A stretch of DNA of 64,000 bases from Warburgia ugandensis (taxonomy: Eukaryota > Streptophyta > Magnoliopsida > Canellales > Canellaceae): assembly GCA_035236585.1 (NCBI GenBank), contig CP141139.1, forward strand, positions 37,953,217-38,017,216, read 5' to 3'. The translations under genes were made by a program, and so were the position numbers. The notes beneath the pieces are model-generated. The model saw only the letters and a list, made by a program, of their open reading frames with translations, did not search any database and was not told where the DNA came from. This document shows, in pieces, positions 46,331 to 57,096 of the stretch (the first letter of the stretch is position 1; each line of letters opens with the position of its first letter).

Positions 46331-47915
46331 TAGAATTTTCATCTAGACGCATATAATTCAATAGCGCTATACCATCACCATCTTTTTTCAGATAATTTCG
46401 TGCACCCTCATCCCTCTCATTCAAATCTTCCACCACCGAATTTGTCAACTTTCAATATCACTCCCAAAGTTTTGCTCCTTCCACTCATCTTATAGCATCC
46501 TTATCATCTCCTAATTTTATTCAAAATAACGCCTAAAATTCACCTCCTCAAAATAGGATACAGAATCATCCTCATCATGTCCCCAGCTATCCAAATGCAT
46601 CATCCTCAAATCATGCTAACAATAATTGGGATCCTCTTTCCTATCTTTCCTAAATCATTTGTTGACTTCCATTAATTCCAATCCATCTATTCCCTTAGAC
46701 ATTGAACCTTCCAATCTTACACTTCATATTCAAAGTTCAAATCCATACTCGTAAATTCTGTTCAACAAGTCTAACCTATCTTCATCTTTCTTTCCATTAC
46801 AAGAAAACAGCTTACCATCTCTTTCTACTGCCCTAGAAAATTCAAAGCCGTCAAAAAATATGGACCCGCCTTCTCCAAATTGAGTAGCTAACTTCTAGAT
46901 CCTGGTTCTCAAGGATCTAAAATGATGTTCTCTGTATATCTACAACGAAAATGTTCGAATTTTTTATCTCCTGATTTACGTGGTAAACATCGTCCTCATG
47001 GGAAATTCAGTGGATGCGATTGTCAAGGCCCTGTAATCAAATTTAGCAGTCAACAATCTTGGAAATTTTCATTAGTTCCTTGGCATCGAAGTTGATTGTC
47101 GATCAACTTGCCTTATTCTATCCCAACGCAAATACATTAATGAACTTCTTCACTGCACGAAGATGGATGGTGCTAGGCCTCAATACACACCCATGGCTTC
47201 TTCCACCAGGTTATCTAAGGATCGACGTTCATTACTCACAGATCCCTGCATCTATCGCATTACTATATAACCCCAGTACGTTGCCCTAATACCACCGGTT
47301 CTTCCGTTCGCAGTAAATAGGGTGTGTCAATTCATGCAGTCTCCCACTATGGATCGCTCTGCAGTGAAGCGAATTCCTCGGTACCTCAAATACACAGTTT
47401 CATATGGCTTAGTTATTAATCAAAACACATCTTCACGTTTACATCTTACTCTGATGTGGAATGGGCTGGTTGCCTAAATGATTGGAAATCAACGAGCGGA
47501 CATGCATTTATCTTGGTCAGAATCTCATGGCATGGTCCACTGATAAACAATCCACAATTGCATGATCATTCACTGAATCGGAATTTCAAGCTATTACTAA
47601 TGCCACTGTCAAGTTAAGAAGACTAAGATTGCTTCTTGATGCGCTTGGCGCTTGCAATCTAACTGTCTCAATTCGACGGTGTTACAATCTTGGAGCAACC
47701 TATTTTTCCATAAATCTGATTTTTCATGCCAGAATGAAGCATACAGAAGTTGATTTTCACTTTGTGATAGATCAGGTAACCAAGTGACAAAACCATGTTC
47801 AATTCTTGTTCACCAAAGATCAAATCATTAATATTTTCACAAAGCCCCTTGCTGAAGATCGTTTTGAAGCATTGAGAGTCAAACTGAAGGTTGTTAATCC
47901 AAACCTTTCAACTTG
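46331..47915 (+). pseudogene. Copia RT C-terminus and RNase H remnant
   Basis: 46,331-46,850 is a Ser/Pro-rich linker; most of the RT palm is missing. From about 47,050: FLGIEVDCRSTCLILSQRKY, INELLHCTKMDGA, FAVNRVCQFMQSPTMDRSAV, KRIPRYLKYTVSYGL. RNase H remains: DVEWAGC-like, then FHARMKHTEVDFHFV and LFTKDQIINIFTKPLAEDRF. It ends CAACTTGAGGGGGGCG, the polypurine tract. Frames are disrupted throughout. Confidence 0.87.
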
Positions 47916-48280
47916 AGGGGGGCGATAAATGTATTTTTATTTTCCTTTTTTCCTTGTATATTTTCATGGACAAGTATGTCATTTCAGTATAAACCTACAC
48001 ATACATTATACTAGCTGATTTTCACTTTGTGAAAGATCAGGTATCCAAGTGACAAATCCATGTTCAATTCTTGTTCACCAAAGATCAAATCACTAATATT
48101 TTCACAAAGCCCCTTGCTTAAGATCGTTTTGAATCATTGAGAGTCAAGCTGAAGACTGTTAATCCAAACCCTTCAACTTGAGGGGGCCGATAAATGTATT
48201 TTTATTTTCCTTTTTTCCTTGTATATTTTCATGAACAAGTATGTCATTTCAATGTAAACCTACACATACATTATACATAC
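47751..48280 (+). repeat. 265-bp tandem duplication of the copia RNase H end, PPT and LTR start
   Basis: TGATTTTCACTTTGTGA, ACCAAAGATCAAATCA and TTCAACTTGAGGGGG recur at an offset of 265 bp (47,751 and 48,016). The duplicate carries a second polypurine tract at about 48,176-48,188. Confidence 0.95.
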
Positions 48281-48321
48281 GCATAAACGACAAGTGTGAG
48301 AGTGGAATGTTTTCTATTACA
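47923..48321 (+). mobile_element. 3' LTR of copia element (split by duplication)
   Basis: GATAAATGTATTTTTATTTT follows each polypurine tract. The second copy (48,189-48,321) reaches the LTR end CTATTACA. Confidence 0.6.
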
Positions 48322-48775
48322 ATCCATCTCTCTGACGACCGATACGAAAGACAGCCAGCCACCACTTTTAAGCTGTCATTTAAGTTCAGAGGCCTTCATT
48401 TTAGATCTCAAACTCAGGAAGTTTAGGCAACGTTCGGAATTATTGACTCAAATTTCTTGCAAATTGAATTCTCTCATCATATCAATTTAGTTATGTAAAC
48501 AAAAAGAAGAAAAAAACGCATAGATAAGACCTCCAACATGAAGGCAAGATGACGAATGAATTTGCGGCAAGCAAATTAATATCCACCAGAAAAGTAATAT
48601 CATCATTGAACGTTTTAAATAATTTTCTCATAAAATATAAGTCTTTTAAACTTTCTAGTACCAAGCACTATTCAAATTTACTTTGCACGACGCCTAAGAA
48701 AATGTTACTTAATAGAAATGTGTATCAGAAGATCATCCTACACATATTTTCCTTTCTGGAAGGTGGCGAGTTCTA
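48322..48775. other. AT-rich intronic stretch, nothing recognised
   Basis: Several short ORFs on the plus strand have no domain signature. No repeat or signal seen. Confidence 0.3.
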
Positions 48776-49383
48776 TTAAAATGGACTTCGATCATCCTGA
48801 TTTAATAGTCGTCGGAGTACAGCTATTAAGACCAAATGACAATCATGATCAAAGGAAAGATGATAGGCATTCCCTATTGTAGTGGCAGTAATTCTTAATC
48901 CCTTTGCATTGCTTCCTTTTCTAGCGAGAGAATCAGCTTGATCGTTAGCTGACTTGGGCACTTGTGTAGCTGAAAATATCTTTTGTGAGAGTCGTATGAT
49001 CTTTTCTACTAGAGTACAAAAACTCCATCCCACTGAATTCGGTTTTGTTGATCCAACTAATCATAACATTGGAATCTCCCTCAATCATCAAGTGATAAAT
49101 TTTAAAACTGTCCGTAATCGAAATCCCTATCTTGGCAGCAATAAACTCTGCTTCAATGCATCCTTATAACCAATCAGACCTGCATATTTGCTTCAAATCT
49201 CTCTCTTGTTTTCTTATAACACCTCCGATACCAACTGGAGATTATCACCCTTACCCGAACCATCAGAATATAATTTCATGCACCTTCACAAATGTTTTGG
49301 CACTTGATCTTCAGTGGAAAATTTATCATTAAAAATCTAACTTTTCTGTCCTCCATAACGTCCAAATGGTTGTTGGAAGAAAT
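48776..49383 (-). pseudogene. LINE RNase H domain remnant
   Basis: The minus strand reads DGSG near 49,260, CIEAEFIAAKIGISITDS (catalytic E), MIEGDSNVMISWINKTEFSG (catalytic D) and VPKSANDQADSLARKGSNAK (last catalytic D). This is the RNase H fold common at the 3' end of plant L1 LINEs. Frames shift between blocks. It follows the zf-RVT remnant at 49,430-49,731 on the same strand. Confidence 0.85.
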
Positions 49384-49453
49384 TGTTAGAGATATAACTA
49401 TTATCAGCCCATTCCTATCAGCTTAAGCTTTTAGGTCAAATGGTAAACTAACA
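49384..49453 (+). mobile_element. Solo terminal repeat of the TRIM family
   Basis: A 70-bp TGTTAGAGATATAACTATTA ... GGTAAACTAACA, matching both repeats of the TRIM at 42,373-42,625. It lies between the zf-RVT and RNase H parts of the LINE. No TSD recognised. Confidence 0.8.
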
Positions 49454-49731
49454 TAGACCAACAAGAAAAGAACTCTGGCCACATTCGTCAACATGCACCA
49501 GCAAGAAAAGAACTCAGCCACATTCGTCAACAAGCACCATTCAACCTTAAACCTCCAGAAAATAATTGACCATACTTTGACTGCAAAGTGGCAATGGAGA
49601 AGAAGATGTTGTCCTTCAATGAAGGGAAGTAGAGATAACATTGATTGTCTAAGATAAAGTCTCTCGTCTATAGAATGTCTAGGGTAGGTCCAGCCAAATA
49701 ATTGGGCTCTAGGTGGGGTACTCCATGACAA
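49454..49731 (-). pseudogene. LINE zf-RVT (zinc-binding reverse-transcriptase-associated) domain remnant
   Basis: The minus strand reads STPPRAQLFGWTYPRHSIDE, RLYLRQSMLSLLPFIEG, LLLHCHFAVKVWSIIFWRFK and VEWCLLTNVAEF, the zf-RVT pattern. The conserved cysteines are partly lost. A 40-bp tandem duplication (49,463 and 49,503) repeats LTNVA. Confidence 0.82.
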
Positions 49732-49829
49732 GATTTTAGAGATGGAAATCGAACTTGGGCAACTCCAATGTGTTTTTTTTTATATCCCATGCATTTATTC
49801 ACCAAAATAAACAACCTTGCACTTGTGGA

Positions 49830-50608
49830 CAATGAAAGGGTCCATAGAAAGCTTGTTACCGTTGTTGTTGTGTTGCCTTTGATCCCATGGCCTTTGGATT
49901 TGTTTTTCCCGTTGTTATATGGGTGATTGGAAGAGTGATTAGCAGCGGAAGCATTGGGATTGGAGGAAGAGATCATTTTCTTTTGAAGTATCTTTTCATG
50001 AAGAAGCCTACATAAAGTTCACCAAGCATGATGGAAGACTGAATGCGGACAAGCATTATGAACTGTGTGTAAGGATGTCCTAGGTCATGAAAGACACGAT
50101 CTGTGAGTTCAGATTCATAAATGGCCTGTCCTGCCCATGGAAATGAATCAGGGAGTGATGTTGCATGAATCAAATATTCACCAACTGATTGATCTGAGTC
50201 ACAACAACGTGAACGAATATGATCATGAAGATTATGGATATGAATCCTAGAAATGGAAAGAGGCATGTATCAAGGACAGATCACGCCTCAGTCGAGATTT
50301 TCCAAGGGAGCAAGAGGGTAATGATTGAAGCCGATATGGTGGCCTTAATCTAAATTAAAACCAGCCAATCTATCTTAACCCATGTAGTGGAAGATAGATT
50401 GACAATAGTATAATGAAGAAAGTGTGAGAAGGAGAGGGAAACGTACCATCTACATAGGACTTGAAATCATAGAAAACAAGCACATCTTCAAACTGAGATT
50501 TCAAGTTGATGCAAACGTAGTGCTCCATTGGCCGTTGGAAATGATGAACATTGTTGAATGAAACAGAGAGCAGGAAGAAGACGAAGAATTGCATTGTAGA
50601 TTAAAAAA
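49830..50608 (-). pseudogene. Inverted copia gag remnant
   Basis: The minus strand reads HYVCINLKSQFEDVLVFYDF then KSYVDGTF (50,400-50,560; gag N-terminus), then SVGEYLIHATSLPDSFPWAG, VFHDLGHPYTQFIMLVRIQS and SIMLGELYVGFFMKR (50,000-50,190; UBN2 core), then a Ser/Asn-rich tail SNPNASAANHSSNHPYNNGK. Stops separate the parts. Confidence 0.85.
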
Positions 50609-50620
50609 GGCTTGATACCA
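50609..50620 (-). other. Primer-binding site of inverted copia
   Basis: The minus strand reads TGGTATCAAGCC, one or two changes from the tRNA-iMet complement TGGTATCAGAGCC. It sits directly before the gag remnant and after LTR sequence ending CTCTTACA. Confidence 0.8.
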
Positions 50621-50860
50621 TGTAAGAGATAGAGATGTTGTGTATAATAACTTGATAGTCAATACTATTGATCATGTGTATAAATAAAGTACAGAAGATA
50701 ATTACAATAATCTAGTGATAATAACAAAAAAATATATCTATCATATACCAATGTAAACAACCAGTGGGATATGCAACTGTAAGGTAAGTAAGAGTAGTCG
50801 AAGATATGGACAAGTATAAGCAGTTGAATTGCTACTTCACACGATGAACATTGACACACA
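50621..50860 (-). mobile_element. 5' LTR remnant of inverted copia
   Basis: It ends (minus strand) TCTCTATCTCTTACA at the PBS. A TATA-like TTTATACACATG lies near 50,676-50,687. The outer end is not defined; about 50,860 is a guess from TGTGTCAATG. Confidence 0.45.
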
Positions 50861-51020
50861 ATTTGGAATGCTACCTTAGAATCTTGATAATCTCTCAACT
50901 TTTCTCAACCAGGCTTTATTATCTTCCTATTCCAATATTTTTTTAAGTGCTAGAATATGTTTTATAGTCTATAATGACTGTAGACCTCTATTTAATTATA
51001 CCATAAACAGTCCTTTTACA

Positions 51021-51232
51021 TTGTTCCTTAAAGCGAAGCAAGAAATGCAACTTTTGTTGTCTTTGTTATTCACTTCCTATCCTTTAAGAAAAATAGGCTT
51101 CTTAAGGAAGAATTTCAAGGTAACATCAAAAGCATATGTTGAAGATACAAGCAATGAAAGAATTGTTAGAAAAATGTTAACTAGTTTGCTTGAAAAGTAT
51201 AACTACATTATAGCAACAATTGAATGAGTTAA
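51021..51232 (+). pseudogene. Copia gag fragment
   Basis: FKVTSKAYVEDTSNERIVRK then MLTSLLEKYNYIIATIE matches the gag block with V-KIL-SLPEKF-Y-V-AIEE. Only this block survives, cut at its right end by the LTR at 51,233. Confidence 0.6.
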
Positions 51233-52222
51233 TGTTGGAAAATATTTAACTTACATGAAATGAATTCCTTGAACCTAGATTAAAGGCAGGTTACATATGT
51301 TGCTTCTCAAAGATAATTGATGTCTCCCAATATGTAAGAGATCTCAGTAGCTCTATCTTCAAGATTCAACCAAAAGCCATACTCAATCTTTTACCTTTAT
51401 TCATACTTTAGTCCTTAATTTGTGAATTCATTTGGACAAACCAAAAATACTCATATCCCTTTTTTTGCCTATAGTACCCTTAGATCCCAAATAGTATGAT
51501 GATCTAGAAAGATAATTAGTATTTCTCTCTTATTTTTCATAAGAAATATCTAAGAGATAAGTGCCTTTAGATCTCAAAAGTATGAATAAAAAATAAAATA
51601 CAATTAGAATTTAGATCACCTTACTAACAAGATCGAAGATTACGAATCTAAAATTTCAATAGCAAACTAAATAATATTGAGAATACCAAGATTATATAAA
51701 CTTGTATGAACAAGAACTTCATAAGATAAATAATTTTAGAAATAACATTACTAGAAGATTGATACTCTCAGTATCATCTTTCTAGGTTAAACTCTAGAAC
51801 TAGAGAACTTCACAAGTAAGAAGAACCCTTAGAAGAAAATGCCTCTGACTTAACAAGCTCTTAAACAATAAAGTAGAAAATGCCTCTAACTAGGTAGACT
51901 TTGGAGAATAGAAAGCAGAGACTAAAGAGCTCAAAGGAGAGAGAGAATGATTGGTACAAGAATGGCCTTCAAGGGCATCCCCTTTAGATTGTGGTTGAGA
52001 GTACTTGACCCCTTAATGCCAAAACACTGTTACACTTATAATAGTTAAGAACATGGAAAAGGAAATGGTCAAAAAAATTAATTAAATTCAATACTTTGAC
52101 CCATTATTCATTTGTACATATAATAGTTATGCATATAAGGGTTATATTGCATAAACTCTCCAAACAATAAATGAGTAAATCCAAAAAGCGTTTAACTATT
52201 TACCTTAAAATAAAATCTAACA
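51233..52222 (-). mobile_element. 3' LTR of inverted copia that hosts the TR-GAG element
   Basis: Minus strand: starts TGTTAGATTTTATTTTAAGG right after the polypurine tract CAAGTGGAGAT (52,223-52,233) and ends TTTTCCAACA at 51,233. It aligns along its length with 62,670-64,000 (CCTTGAACCTAG, AATAAATGAGTAAATC, TACATATAATA). Confidence 0.75.
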
Positions 52223-52617
52223 ATCTCCACTTGTTTTAGGTTAAAACAAGTTAAAGATGTTTTCAAATTTAAAAAAATAAATCAATAAAACTAGGCATTC
52301 ATTGAGATCGGTGCATAAAAGAAAGTACCTTATGGGCTTGAACTTTCTCCTAATTTATACAATTCAAAAAGTGGAAAAGCATATAGTTAACATGATCGTG
52401 AACTACTTTCCTTATAAGCTAGATTTGTAACACACATTTCTCATCAAGGAAGCATGTATAATTTGAGCTCTACACCTAATGTATGCTAAGCTATGCACAT
52501 AATCCATATTTTGCTAGGTGCTCTAAAGTCTATAGACCAACTGCTAATCTCATAGGAAATATCCCTAGTTCCATACTTGAAATAGGTGAATCTATCAATG
52601 TTGGTTTTATATACACT
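52223..52617 (-). mobile_element. Polypurine tract and 3' internal end of the inverted copia
   Basis: CAAGTGGAGATTGTTAG on the minus strand is the classic copia PPT/LTR junction. The rest has no ORF. It is interrupted by the TR-GAG element at 52,618. Confidence 0.6.
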
Positions 52618-54699
52618 TGTTAAGTGTTCAATTTTGGTCAAAGTACCCCTAGTTTAGCATTTAATTAAATCATCTAACCGATTAATTTTGTAATTTTTAG
52701 ATAAAATATGAATTTTAGCTTCAATTGATCAACCAACCATTGATTTAAACAGTCAGACGATCATCAGAGCTAATCAAGTGTGTAATGCATGGTTTAGATT
52801 ACTCTAATTTGGTCGTGTACTTTGCAAATAGACCAAAATAGGCTTGGATAGCTCAGATCAAAATTCAACTGTGTAAATCATCTTAAAGGGCATTGAATAG
52901 TTGGGATCAAATCAATGAACCAAATCACTCACAAAGCAAGAGGGAATAATAAGAAATGCAAGAAAAGGTAACACTCAAAGAGGAAGGCATTGCCTAACAT
53001 AAACTTGAAGGAAAGTGAGGGGAATGAAATTAGAAACTTAAGAAGTTATATAAATGGAGGGGCATCTTAACCATGGATCTGCCCTAGGGATCAGAGGGAG
53101 CAACTAGCTATAGCATCCCCTCTCCTCCCCCTTCTCTCTTTCACCTTCTCCCTTGTCCCTCCTCTCTGCTATCTCTCTCTCTCACGCACCCTCTCTTCTC
53201 CCTCCTTCTATCTCTTTCACTCTTTCACTCTTCCTTCTCTCCCTCACTTTGTCACACCTGCTCCTCCTCATCTCCTTTGTCTGCCCGACAGTTCTTCCCA
53301 TATGTTCCTTCTCTCCCTCTCATCTCCCTCTCTGTCTCCTTGTTCATCGCACCACCCTCTCTTTGCTATTTTTCGCACCCCTCTTTCTGTTGCTCGGTTT
53401 GACTGCACTCAAACGAGTGAACCAGACCAACATCTCCAATCCCCCTCTCTCTTTTCCTCTTAGCTATATCTCCCCACCACCACACTCTTCGTTCTCTCCC
53501 TCACTCTCCTTTCTATGAGGCACTCTTTGTTTCCTTGTCCCTCACTACTGCAACTTCCCTTGTACTATCACTCTCTGCCTCTTTGCCTCTTTGCATCCCA
53601 CCCCCTCTCTTCATTGTTTTTCTTGTTTCTCTCATTTTCCAATAGGAAACCGAAAACCAACTTCCCTTCTTCCATTGTCTCCCCCTCTTGTCTCTCTTGC
53701 TCCAACCGACCACCCCTCTTCTCTTCTCCTCTTCTCTCTCACACTGTCTGTTCTTCATCACTGCACTAGCCCTCTCTCATTTCTTTTCTCTCTTTCATTA
53801 CACCCATCATCTTCTCCTATTTCACGAAAACCCAGTTCAGGTTTTCCCAAAAGCTACCTAATTCTCTTCTTCCCCATCTCCACTATGAGCTTCATCACCT
53901 TCTGCGGGCATTTCATCTATTTTCATTCAAAACTAGAAAAATTTAAAAAATCTAGTTTTACCCTCTAAACTTTAAATATGATTTCATCTATGTCCCTAAT
54001 TTAATTCCATCTATTCCCCTGTTATTATCCCAAATTTTCCTTATCTTTATTTTGCTATCTAAATTTTTTACTGTTTTCAAATTAATTTTGGAACTTCGTA
54101 ATCCAAACACTATTTTATTTAAGCTTAACCTAATCAATGGTCAAGCTTTAATAAATAGGGATTCTTTATTTCTTGATCTTTTTTCATGTCAAATTTTCAA
54201 TTAATTTTTAGGTCTTGTTCTTAGGACATCTCTTAGCTTAGCCAACATCCTTGATCTTCAATCTAAAATCCAAAGATTTGATCTAAGTCGTCCAAAACCC
54301 AAAATCTTACCTTAGTTCAAATCATTAAATTTTTGGGAATAAACTTATCCAACAGTTGGATCCTTAATCAAAACTATTAATGAGAGATTGATAAAGGCCA
54401 ATTGACTTTGATGACATTATATTTGAAGAAATTAGCTATGATCAAGCTAGGAAAGTAGATTTGATTTTCTATTTACTTTAATTTTCTATCTTTTTGAACT
54501 AGGAATTATGTAATTTTCATCAATTAAATAGATCTGAATTTTTATTTCACTGTTTATTAATTTTAGTCAATTCTTTTAATTTTTGGACAATTAAATTTTA
54601 TTTAAACTCCACATTTTTAAATCAAGCCCCCATGGGATTGACCTGTACTTGCATGTGCTACATTATAATAGCCCATGCATTTACTGAAAACAATCAACA
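52618..54699 (+). repeat. 5' LTR of the gag-only element
   Basis: 2,082 bp. It has a TATA at 53,047 (TATATAAATGG), then a long C/T-rich leader (53,110-53,880) and the tail GGGATTGACCTGTACTTGC. The ORFs at 53,153-53,968 are pyrimidine-tract artefacts. Confidence 0.85.
53047..53055 (+). promoter_or_regulatory. TATA box of the 5' LTR (gag-only element)
   Basis: TATATAAATGG, conserved in the 3' LTR at 59,090, followed by a CT-rich leader. Confidence 0.6.
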
Positions 54700-54705
54700 A
54701 GTTTT

Positions 54706-54723
54706 AAGCATAGTAGTCAAGGA
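54706..54723 (+). other. Degraded primer-binding site of the gag-only element
   Basis: AAGCATAGTAGTCAAGGA aligns without gaps to the tRNA-Asp complement TGGCGCCGTTGCCGGGGA. Most differences are G to A or C to T, as expected after methylation-driven decay. Confidence 0.45.
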
Positions 54724-55780
54724 CACGCAACAGAGTTTTCATAAAATTTAATAAAGAATCCAAAAAATAATAAAATAATTTTAGGAATTGTATTGTTTTA
54801 GCATCTAGGAATTTTTAGGTGCATTTTTAAATTTTTCTTAGTACAAAATATCTATATTTCTTGAATTTGGTATTTATTGCTTTTTTTATTTTTAGGAAAT
54901 TAAAAAAGGAGAAAATTAGCAAGTGGATCTTCATCGAATAAATAGAATTTGCTTATGTTCCTAAAATAACACTTTTTCTCTTTTTTTAGTGAATCTTATA
55001 GTGAGGCCCCATTGCAACTTACAATTTTAATTTCAATTTTAAAAGGCTTGTATTAAAACTAGGCAAGTGTGGGATAAAGTGGCCCACACTTGATCTTCAT
55101 CAGAATTCCCACTATAAGTTTTCCTCACTCTTTTTATTTTCTTAATTTAGTTGCATTTAGAATAATTTTGCATTGTTTGGTAGTATAATTACATAGAGAT
55201 AGCATATTTTATAATTATTGTATTTTTAAGATTTGCATTAATTTATTATTTTTAATTGCATTCTTAGGGCACATTTATCGCTTTAAGATGATTTATATGT
55301 TCATCAAACTACCATGGAGTGTGAAAATTAATTAGCAAGGGCACCCCACCCTACAAGATTAAGGAAGGATTTAATTACCACCTCTTAGCCCACCTAGGAT
55401 AATCACTATAAGTGTGCAACTCAACCTCTCAAATTAATTTAAAATTAATTAGAAGAGACCTACAGAGGCCATCACATGCTTGTAGGATCCTCTTAATAGG
55501 GCACAATCTATTATCAGTCCAGTGGCTTTTGAGCACTATGTGAGAGGAGGAGCATTAGATTAAGCTAATCTAAAGGCATCTTCTGCACATAAATTCAAGA
55601 AAATCAAAATATATGTACTTGTTAGCCCCAAGGATTATTTGATTGTGCCATTTGTTTGTGCATCATTCTAAGGACTTAGGTTGCATCATGTAAGCTTGTT
55701 TTTCCTATTAAAAAATTTTTAAAAAAGAAAATGAAAAGACATGGTTAGTTGCATTCAATGAATAATCTAAACATTGATCA
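54724..55780 (+). other. Non-coding leader of the gag-only element
   Basis: AT-rich, with no ORF or domain. It links the PBS region to gag. Confidence 0.5.
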
Positions 55781-56750
55781 AAATGGTAATTAGTATCCCA
55801 ACATTAACAGAGAAGATATTTTCCCATGGAGAAACAACCCCCACTTTAATGATGATGAACCACTCTCATCCTGGATAATGACAATGTTTCCTTATGGACG
55901 AGCAATCCTCTCTTTGATGTTAATGATCCTCTACCTATATTTAATAATAATATACATCCATGGAAGAATCATTCTTTACCACATGGAAATTAAGAGAAGG
56001 AAATGTAACAAGGAATGGGACCAACTTAGAACACATGAGGATAATTGGCATAACCAAATCCTCATGGAAAAACACTAAGAGACTTTATTGCTTAATTATA
56101 CCAATACACTTTCATGTATACTTTTACCTCCAAATGCTAGTATGATTGAATTAAAGGAGGAAATAATTCAATTACTTCCTAAATTTTATGGGTTGGATAG
56201 TGAAAGTCCTTACCTACATTTAAAAGAATTCAATGAAGTGTGCATGACCCAACATACACAAAACATCGTATTAGATATGGTAAGACTCAAACTATTTTCT
56301 TTTTCTTTAAGAAATTATTGTTCACTTGTCCACATCATGGATATAAACTTTGGCGTATCATTAGCTTCTTTTATGAATGACTTAAGTCTAATATGAGACA
56401 ATTTGTTGAAATGATGTGCAATGGCAATATCTTAAATAAACAACCTAAAGAAGTGCAAGAGTATTTCGAATGGCTGTAGAGAGTGCACAAACTCAGGCTA
56501 ATTCAGAAAAAGTAGGTTACCCAAACAAACCTAAGTCCACCACCACATCTACTAGGAGAGGAATATATGCTATGACTAAAAAAGATGATATGAAGACTAA
56601 AATAGCATCCCTAGTTAGAATAGTTGAGGCCATGGAAATGGAAAAAATTTCCTCTAAGAAAATCAAATAGGTGTGTGATTTTTGTGAAAGTAATACACAC
56701 CCCACTTAGGAATGTCCCATTGCTAATGCATTTTAAGATGTGATTCATAA
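55780..56750 (+). pseudogene. Gag remnant of the gag-only element
   Basis: An acidic N-terminal part (NNPHFNDDEPLSSW near 55,830-55,870), then in the 56,088-56,396 ORF IIQLLPKFYGLDSESPYLHL, KEFNEVCMTQHTQNIVLDMV and RLKLFSFSLRN, the Athila/Tat gag core. The C-terminal part at 56,470-56,710 gives YAMTKKDDMKTKIASLVRIV and the CX2CX4HX4C knuckle CDFCESNTHPT-ECP, with a TAG inside the knuckle. It is closely related to the inverted gag at 11-12.5 kb. At least three frame breaks, so it is not translatable as one protein. Confidence 0.88.
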
Positions 56751-57083
56751 ACAGACACATTCTTATGAGCAACATTTTTCCCCATCGTTAGAGACATATA
56801 ATTGTCTTTAATTATGAGAAGTAGCTTGGAGATATATTTATCTTGCCCTGTGATAAAATAAAAAATTCAAAATTGCAAGATAAATTCATGCACCATTCCT
56901 TTTCAGAGGCTTGTTCCACTCATTTTGTGTGGGACCCAGGGAAGTTTCGAACTCTGGAAATTTTCCATCTGTAATAATGTACCATAGTTTTTCAAAACTT
57001 TCCTTTTTTACATCTCCCATTTCTTCATTTCTCAATGAATTACCATCATCCTACTTTTTAAACATTGAGGGCAATGTTTCTTT

Positions 57084-57096
57084 CAGGTTGGGGTAT
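57084..57096 (+). other. Internal polypurine-like motif of the gag-only element
   Basis: AACATTGAGGGCAATGTTTC precedes CAGGTTGGGGTATAAAA, the sequence that normally marks the 3' end of coding in this clade. It is 1.55 kb before the LTR. Confidence 0.5.

Noticed and set aside
53153..53968. ORFs of 121 and 125 codons rich in Ser, Leu, Phe and Pro
   Set aside because: C/T-rich leader of the 5' LTR of the gag-only element; the 3' LTR frames differ.
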